From contig JAUNAP010000005.1 of NCBI GenBank assembly GCA_030527545.1, forward strand, positions 1 through 64,000: 64,000 nucleotides of DNA, written 5' to 3'. This document shows, piece by piece, positions 59,052 to 64,000 of this stretch (the first letter of the stretch is position 1; each line of letters opens with the position of its first letter). The notes under the pieces were generated by a model. The model did no database searches. It was not told the DNA's origin and saw only the letters and a program-made list of their open reading frames with translations. A program made the position numbers and the translations under genes. The stretch is from Actinomycetaceae bacterium. GTDB lineage: Bacteria; Actinomycetota; Actinomycetes; Actinomycetales; Actinomycetaceae.

Positions 59052-59624
59052 TCATACCTGTCCGCTCGCCTCGGCGTCGAGCGCCTCGAGCTCCGCCTCA
59101 TCGGGGAGGTAGGGGGCCAGCGCGGGCAGATCATCGAGACTACGCAACCCCATTTTGTCTAGGAAGGTCGGCGTTGTCTCATAGGTGATCGCCCCCGTGG
59201 GTGTGCTTCCCGCCTCGGCGATGAGATCGTGTCCGAGCAGCGTGCGGACAACCCCGTCGACGTTGACGCCCCTCACCGCTGCGATCTGCCCGCGCGTCAC
59301 CGGCTGGCGATAAGCGACGATGGCGAGTGTTTCAAGAGCCGCAGGCGACAGACGAGTGGGATGCCCCCCGACGATGAAACTCTCCACCTCCCCACGAAAA
59401 TCTTCAGAGGTGAAGAGGCGCCATCCCTGAGCAACCTTGCGCAGCGTGAAGCCGCGGGCTCGCCCACCGCCACGCCCCGCATACTCTGCCTGCAAGGCGG
59501 TGAGGGCATCACGCACCTCGCCTGTGTCTACGCCGAGTACTCCGGCTATTTCGCAAGCGGGCACCGCCCTGGAGGCCACGAAGAGGATCGCCTCGATTGC
59601 TCCCATCTGCGCATCGGTTAACAC
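59052..59624 (-). CDS. scpB: Segregation and condensation protein B
   Basis: 190 residues. Kleisin-associated winged-helix protein of the SMC condensin. LTDAQMGAIEAILFVASRAV at the start and LSPAALETLAIVAYRQPVTRGQIAAVRGV in the centre, then GRKxx-free VDGVVRTLLGHDLIAEAG. It overlaps scpA by 7 nt. smc is not in the window. Confidence 0.94.
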   Translation of the reverse strand: MLTDAQMGAIEAILFVASRAVPACEIAGVLGVDTGEVRDALTALQAEYAGRGGGRARGFTLRKVAQGWRLFTSEDFRGEVESFIVGGHPTRLSPAALETLAIVAYRQPVTRGQIAAVRGVNVDGVVRTLLGHDLIAEAGSTPTGAITYETTPTFLDKMGLRSLDDLPALAPYLPDEAELEALDAEASGQV

Positions 59625-60362
59625 GGTGCCTCCTTGGGTTTCGACAGCGACACAATGAGCGGACCGAGGGCGTCAGACTGCTCGAACGTAATGCGTCCCT
59701 CGCGATAGAGATCGAGGAGCGCGAGGAAACGCGCGACCACGACCGTACGTTTGTCGGTGTCCGCGACAAGCTCGAGGAAGGACACCCGCCCGGCCTCCTC
59801 CAGTTTCGCAACGAGGAGGGGGATCTGGGTCTTTGGAGCCACGAGCGGATCATGCAGGTGAGTCACTGCCACACGTGGCGGACGCTGAGACAGGACAAGG
59901 GCCGCTAACCGCGCGAGCTGGTCGGGTGTGTGGGTGATGGTCAGCTCGGGGACGAGACTGGCAAGAGCCGGATCGAGGGGTACGGATCGAGGCACGTAGC
60001 GCTCTTCGAGGCTCGCGAGCGAGGCCAATTCCCCTGCCGCTTCCTTGAAGGCCCGATACTGCAACAACCGGGCAAACAGCAGATCTCTGGCCTCGAGATA
60101 GTCGACGTCGTCCTCGTCGACCTGCGCACTCGGAAGAAGCCGTGACGCCTTAATGTCGAGCAGCGTCGTGGCAATCACGAGAAACTCCGTCGTCCGAGAT
60201 AGGTCGGGAAAGCGCCTCATATAGGCGAGAAACTCGTCGGTGACCTCAGCCAACGCGATCTCGGTGATGTCGAGACGGCGACGCGTAATCAGGCTAAGCA
60301 GCAGATCGAGGGGCCCGGAAAAATTATCGAGATCAAGAGAAAACTCCGGTGTCGCCGCGGCC

Positions 60363-60379
<17 letters not shown>
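59618..60379 (-). CDS. scpA: Segregation and condensation protein A (kleisin)
   Basis: 253 residues. Kleisin that bridges the SMC heads. FSLDLDNFSGPLDLLLSLI is the N-terminal SMC-neck contact, and the C-terminal winged helix ends the protein. The frame is open to 60676, but GTG 60379, 17 nt inside the parA end with GAGG 9 nt upstream, gives the normal start VATQPEAAATPEFSLDL. Confidence 0.94.
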
Positions 60380-61229
<850 letters not shown>

Positions 61230-61236
61230 ATCTCTA

Positions 61237-61242
61237 ACGGTA
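61237..61242 (-). promoter_or_regulatory. -10 box of a leaderless transcript (parA-scpA-scpB)
   Basis: TACCGT on the minus strand, then 7 nt, then GTG 61229. Confidence 0.5.
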
Positions 61243-61247
61243 ATACA

Positions 61248-62201
61248 TCACCGCCGACCTGGCCGCCCCTGCGTTCGAGCGCCCGCACGCGGGTGGGTCT
61301 CGGCATACACCTCCTGCAGTGTCGTCGCCGATACCTTCGTGTACAGCTGCGTCGTCGCCAACGAAGCATGACCGAGCAGCTCTTGCACGACTCGTACGTC
61401 GGCGCCGCCCTCGAGCATGTGGGTGGCAAAGGAGTGACGCAACGTATGTGGGGACACGCTCGTAGCCAGTCCCGCTTTGGCTGCGGCGTCCTTGAGGATG
61501 GCCCAGGCTGACTGGCGAGACAGGGGCCGCCCCAGATTATTGAGGAACAACGCACTCGCACCGGTCCCCTTCGATGCGAACGCGGGGCGCACGCGAACAA
61601 GATAAGCCGAGATCGCCCGGTGGGCATAGGATCCAAGCGGCACGATCCGCTCCTTGCGCCCCTTCCCCATGAGCGTCACCACCGGAAGCTCCGCATCCAT
61701 ATCGATGTCGTCGACGTCGAGACCAATGACTTCCGAAATACGCGCTCCGGTACCGTAAAGCAGCTCCACAAGCGCGCGATTACGAAGAGCCGTCGGGGTC
61801 TCGCCTGCCGTGGCGTCGATGAGCCGACGCACCTCATCAATACTCAATGCGTGGGGCAGCCGCTGCGGCTGCTTGGGCCTCTCGACTCCCGCGGCAGGAT
61901 TATCCTGACACACGCGCTCCTCAACCAGATAGGCGTGAAAGGACCGCAGCGACGAGAGCATCCGCGCGAGCGAAGCGGCGGCGAGCGGACGGCGCCCATC
62001 CTCACCGCTCTTACACGCCGCCAGGTAGGACTCGACGTGCTCAGAGCGCACCCGGGTGGGCTCGTCAACGTCAACGACCTTGAGATAATCGGTGTAGCGA
62101 TCGAGATCGCGCCGATATGCCGCAGACGTGTGGGGTGACGCATTATGTTCGAGCGTCACGTAGTCGATGTAGCGGCCCACCGCCTCCTCCATGGCATTCA
62201 C
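61248..62201 (-). CDS. xerD: Tyrosine recombinase XerD
   Basis: 317 residues. With XerC it resolves chromosome dimers at dif. The N-terminal SAM-like domain starts VNAMEEAVGRYIDYV. The catalytic set is Arg in YGTGARISEVIGLDVDDID, Lys in GKGRKERIVP, HTLRHSFATHMLEGG, LLGHASLATTQLYTKV with His and the nucleophile Tyr. GTG 62201 fits a -10 box 6 nt upstream; ATG 62192 with GGTGGAG is the alternative. Its housekeeping context and intact motifs argue against a phage integrase. Confidence 0.93.
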   Translation of the reverse strand: MNAMEEAVGRYIDYVTLEHNASPHTSAAYRRDLDRYTDYLKVVDVDEPTRVRSEHVESYLAACKSGEDGRRPLAAASLARMLSSLRSFHAYLVEERVCQDNPAAGVERPKQPQRLPHALSIDEVRRLIDATAGETPTALRNRALVELLYGTGARISEVIGLDVDDIDMDAELPVVTLMGKGRKERIVPLGSYAHRAISAYLVRVRPAFASKGTGASALFLNNLGRPLSRQSAWAILKDAAAKAGLATSVSPHTLRHSFATHMLEGGADVRVVQELLGHASLATTQLYTKVSATTLQEVYAETHPRAGARTQGRPGRR

Positions 62202-62207
62202 TCCACC

Positions 62208-62213
62208 ATCGTA
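62208..62213 (-). promoter_or_regulatory. -10 box of a leaderless transcript (xerD)
   Basis: TACGAT on the minus strand, then 6 nt (GGTGGA), then GTG 62201. Confidence 0.5.
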
Positions 62214-62280
62214 AGGCCCCGCGGCGTTTTCATCGCCCGCACCCCGCTTACCTCGTCGTTTCTTTTCCCTGAGAAGCCGA

Positions 62281-62286
62281 TAGACT
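62281..62286 (+). promoter_or_regulatory. -10 box for tkt
   Basis: TAGACT, giving a leader of about 46 nt with AAAGGAG (62324-62330) 8 nt before the tkt ATG. The divergent xerD box lies 67 bp away. Confidence 0.5.
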
Positions 62287-62338
62287 GGGCAACGTGTCAC
62301 CACAACGTGACGTGTCTGCAGCCAAAGGAGCGCAAGGA

Positions 62339-64000
62339 ATGCCATTGCAATGGAGTGAGCTCGACGAGAGAGCAGTGACGATGGTGAAAGCCCTCGCCGC
62401 CGACGCCGTGGAAGAGGCCGGATCCGGGCACCCGGGGACGCCTATGTCGCTCGCCGCCGCCGCCTATCTCATCTACCAGCGCCACCTGCGCTTCGACCCG
62501 ACGGACGACCTATGGCTCGGCCGTGACAAGTTCATCCTCTCGGCTGGCCACGCCTCTTTGCTCCAATACCTCCAGCTCTACCTAGCTGGTCAGGGCCTCG
62601 AACTCGACGACATCAAACAGTTCCGTTCCTTTGGTTCGAAGATGCCCGGCCACCCCGAATACCGCTGGACCCGCGGTGTCGAGATCACAACCGGCCCACT
62701 CGGTTCCGGACTCGCTTCTGCAATCGGCCTTGCCATGTCGCAAAGGCGCCTGCGCGGCCTCATGGATCCCGACAACGAGGGTGACTCGCCCTTCGACCAT
62801 CACATCTACGTCATCGCCGGCGACGGCTGCCTCCAAGAAGGACTCGCTGCAGAGGCCTGCTCGCTTGCGGGTACACAAGAGCTCGGTAACGTCATCTTGC
62901 TGTGGGACGATAACCACATCTCGATCGAAGACGACACGAACATTGCTTTCAGCGAGGATGTCCTCGCCCGCTTCGCTGCCTACGGCTGGCACACTCAGCG
63001 AGTCGACTGGCTGGGCGAAGACGGCGAATACACCGAGGACGTTGCTGCGCTCGATCGGGCGCTTCACGCCGCGAAGGCGGAAACCTCGCGCCCCTCGATC
63101 ATCGCTTTACGCACGATCATCGGCTGGCCCTCCCCAACGAAGCAAAACACCGGTGCTATCCACGGGGCTAAGCTCGGTCCCACCGAACTTGCGGCCTTCA
63201 AGGAGGCACTTGGTCTCGATCCCGCACGGCGGTTCTACGTCGATGATGAAGCGCTTGAGCATGCCCGCACGAACGCCGCCGAACGCGGTCGCACCGCGCG
63301 CGAGCGCTGGGATAACGACTTCGAAGCCTGGCGTGAACGCCACCCCGACCGCTACGACCTTCTCACCCGGCTCGAACGTGACGAGCGCCCCAGCGGCTGG
63401 CGCGACGCCCTCCCCCACTTCCCCGAAGGCGAGGCGATGGCCACACGCTCGGCATCGGGCAAGGTCCTCGACGCGCTCGTCGGCGTACTACCCGAATTGT
63501 GGGGCGGGTCTGCCGATCTCGCCGGCTCAAACAACACTGCGATGGCCGGCGAACCCTCCTTCTTGCCCGAATCTCGCCAATCGAAGATGTGGCCGGGCGG
63601 TCCTTACGGGCGCACCATCCACTTCGGGGTTCGCGAACACGGCATGGGGGGCATCCTCAACGGCATCGCTCTCGACGGCTTCTCGCGCGTCTTTGGCGGC
63701 ACGTTCTTCGTTTTCTCCGACTATATGCGCGGAGCCGTCAGGCTCGCGGCACTCATGCGCCTGCCCGTCACCTACGTGTGGACACACGATTCCATCGGCG
63801 TGGGCGAGGATGGTCCCACACATCAACCGGTCGAACACCTCGCTGCCTACCGAGCCATCCCCAATCTCTCGATGGTCAGGCCGGCCGATGCCGCCGAGAC
63901 CGTTGAGGCGTGGGCGTGTGCCCTCGAACAGAAGGATGGCCCCATTGGCCTCGTCCTTACGCGCCAGGCAGTGCCCAACCCAGCCCGAGGCGAGGGAGGG
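62339..64000 (+). CDS. tkt: Transketolase, 3' end beyond window
   Basis: First 554 residues in the window; full transketolases have about 690-700. Transfers two-carbon units in the pentose phosphate pathway with thiamine diphosphate. EEAGSGHPGTPMSLA, the ThDP/metal motif VIAGDGCLQEGLAAEACSLAG ending near LWDDNHISIEDDT, and the middle-domain FGVREHGMGGILNGIAL with the cofactor-activating Glu are intact, as is THDSIGVGEDGPTHQPVEHL. ATG 62339 is supported by AAAGGAG. Confidence 0.97.
   Translation, partial: MPLQWSELDERAVTMVKALAADAVEEAGSGHPGTPMSLAAAAYLIYQRHLRFDPTDDLWLGRDKFILSAGHASLLQYLQLYLAGQGLELDDIKQFRSFGSKMPGHPEYRWTRGVEITTGPLGSGLASAIGLAMSQRRLRGLMDPDNEGDSPFDHHIYVIAGDGCLQEGLAAEACSLAGTQELGNVILLWDDNHISIEDDTNIAFSEDVLARFAAYGWHTQRVDWLGEDGEYTEDVAALDRALHAAKAETSRPSIIALRTIIGWPSPTKQNTGAIHGAKLGPTELAAFKEALGLDPARRFYVDDEALEHARTNAAERGRTARERWDNDFEAWRERHPDRYDLLTRLERDERPSGWRDALPHFPEGEAMATRSASGKVLDALVGVLPELWGGSADLAGSNNTAMAGEPSFLPESRQSKMWPGGPYGRTIHFGVREHGMGGILNGIALDGFSRVFGGTFFVFSDYMRGAVRLAALMRLPVTYVWTHDSIGVGEDGPTHQPVEHLAAYRAIPNLSMVRPADAAETVEAWACALEQKDGPIGLVLTRQAVPNPARGEGG

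Noticed and set aside
61248-62201. Tyrosine recombinase considered as a phage integrase
   Set aside because: Length, motifs and the xerD-parA-scpAB neighbourhood match the housekeeping XerD.

Overview
The window reads as chromosome from a high-GC Gram-positive actinobacterium. Lineage markers are RbpA, the actinobacterial integration host factor mIHF, the FHA protein GarA followed by two MerR regulators, WYL-domain PafB/PafC, HelY, a PriA without its ATPase motif, and an Lnt/polyprenol-phosphate-mannose synthase pair. A secreted sialidase, PTS sugar uptake, and a FemX-like plus D-aspartate-ligase-like cross-bridge locus (which implies a lysine-type peptidoglycan) fit the Actinomycetaceae (Actinomyces, Schaalia, Trueperella, Arcanobacterium) better than mycolate-containing groups. 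The family assignment is inference.

Layout: 1-1741, secreted sialidase (minus, runs off the left edge). 1890-5246, YciO-type protein, RarA, ribosomal S4 and two small envelope proteins. 5274-15921, a long plus-strand block alaS-ruvX-mltG-aroE-prepilin peptidase-aroC-aroKB fusion-second shikimate kinase-efp-nusB. 15999-24131, complete pyrimidine operon pyrR-pyrB-pyrC-carA-carB-pyrF behind a PyrR-type RNA hairpin. 24224-31655, mihF-gmk-rpoZ-coaBC-priA-fmt-rsmB-rpe. 31702-32819, hisE-hisG. 32816-41094, a DUF3866-like gene divergent from pafB-pafC-small membrane protein-helY-lnt-ppm1. 41128-45375, rbpA (minus), a PTS IICB permease, and a nucleobase permease fused to an OHCU-decarboxylase-like domain. 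45451-51068 (minus), two MerR regulators, garA, pepN and a cation/proton antiporter. 51199-51272, tRNA-Pro(GGG). 51327-54963, the cross-bridge locus: a DegT-type aminotransferase convergent with a D-Asp-ligase-like ATP-grasp enzyme and a FemX-like transferase. 54981-62201 (minus), der-cmk-tyrA-rluB-scpB-scpA-parA-xerD. 62339-64000, transketolase, running off the right edge.

Most genes are housekeeping, in an order that closely matches mycobacterial chromosomes, so the instructive features are departures from that order. These are the fused plus duplicated shikimate kinases, the permease/OHCU fusion (catalytic His replaced by Tyr, with a strong internal ribosome-binding site at the domain border), the cross-bridge locus with locally low GC beside a tRNA, and PafBC-HelY without proteasome or Tat genes.

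The regulatory layout is very compact. Twelve transcripts have a TANNNT -10 hexamer exactly 6 or 7 nt before the start codon, which predicts leaderless mRNAs. In four places the stop codon of one gene supplies the first three bases of the -10 box of the next. Many genes overlap by 4 nt (ATGA or GTGA), and two convergent pairs share bases of their stop codons. There is no CRISPR array, rRNA, insertion sequence or prophage, and no gene-free stretch longer than about 185 bases.
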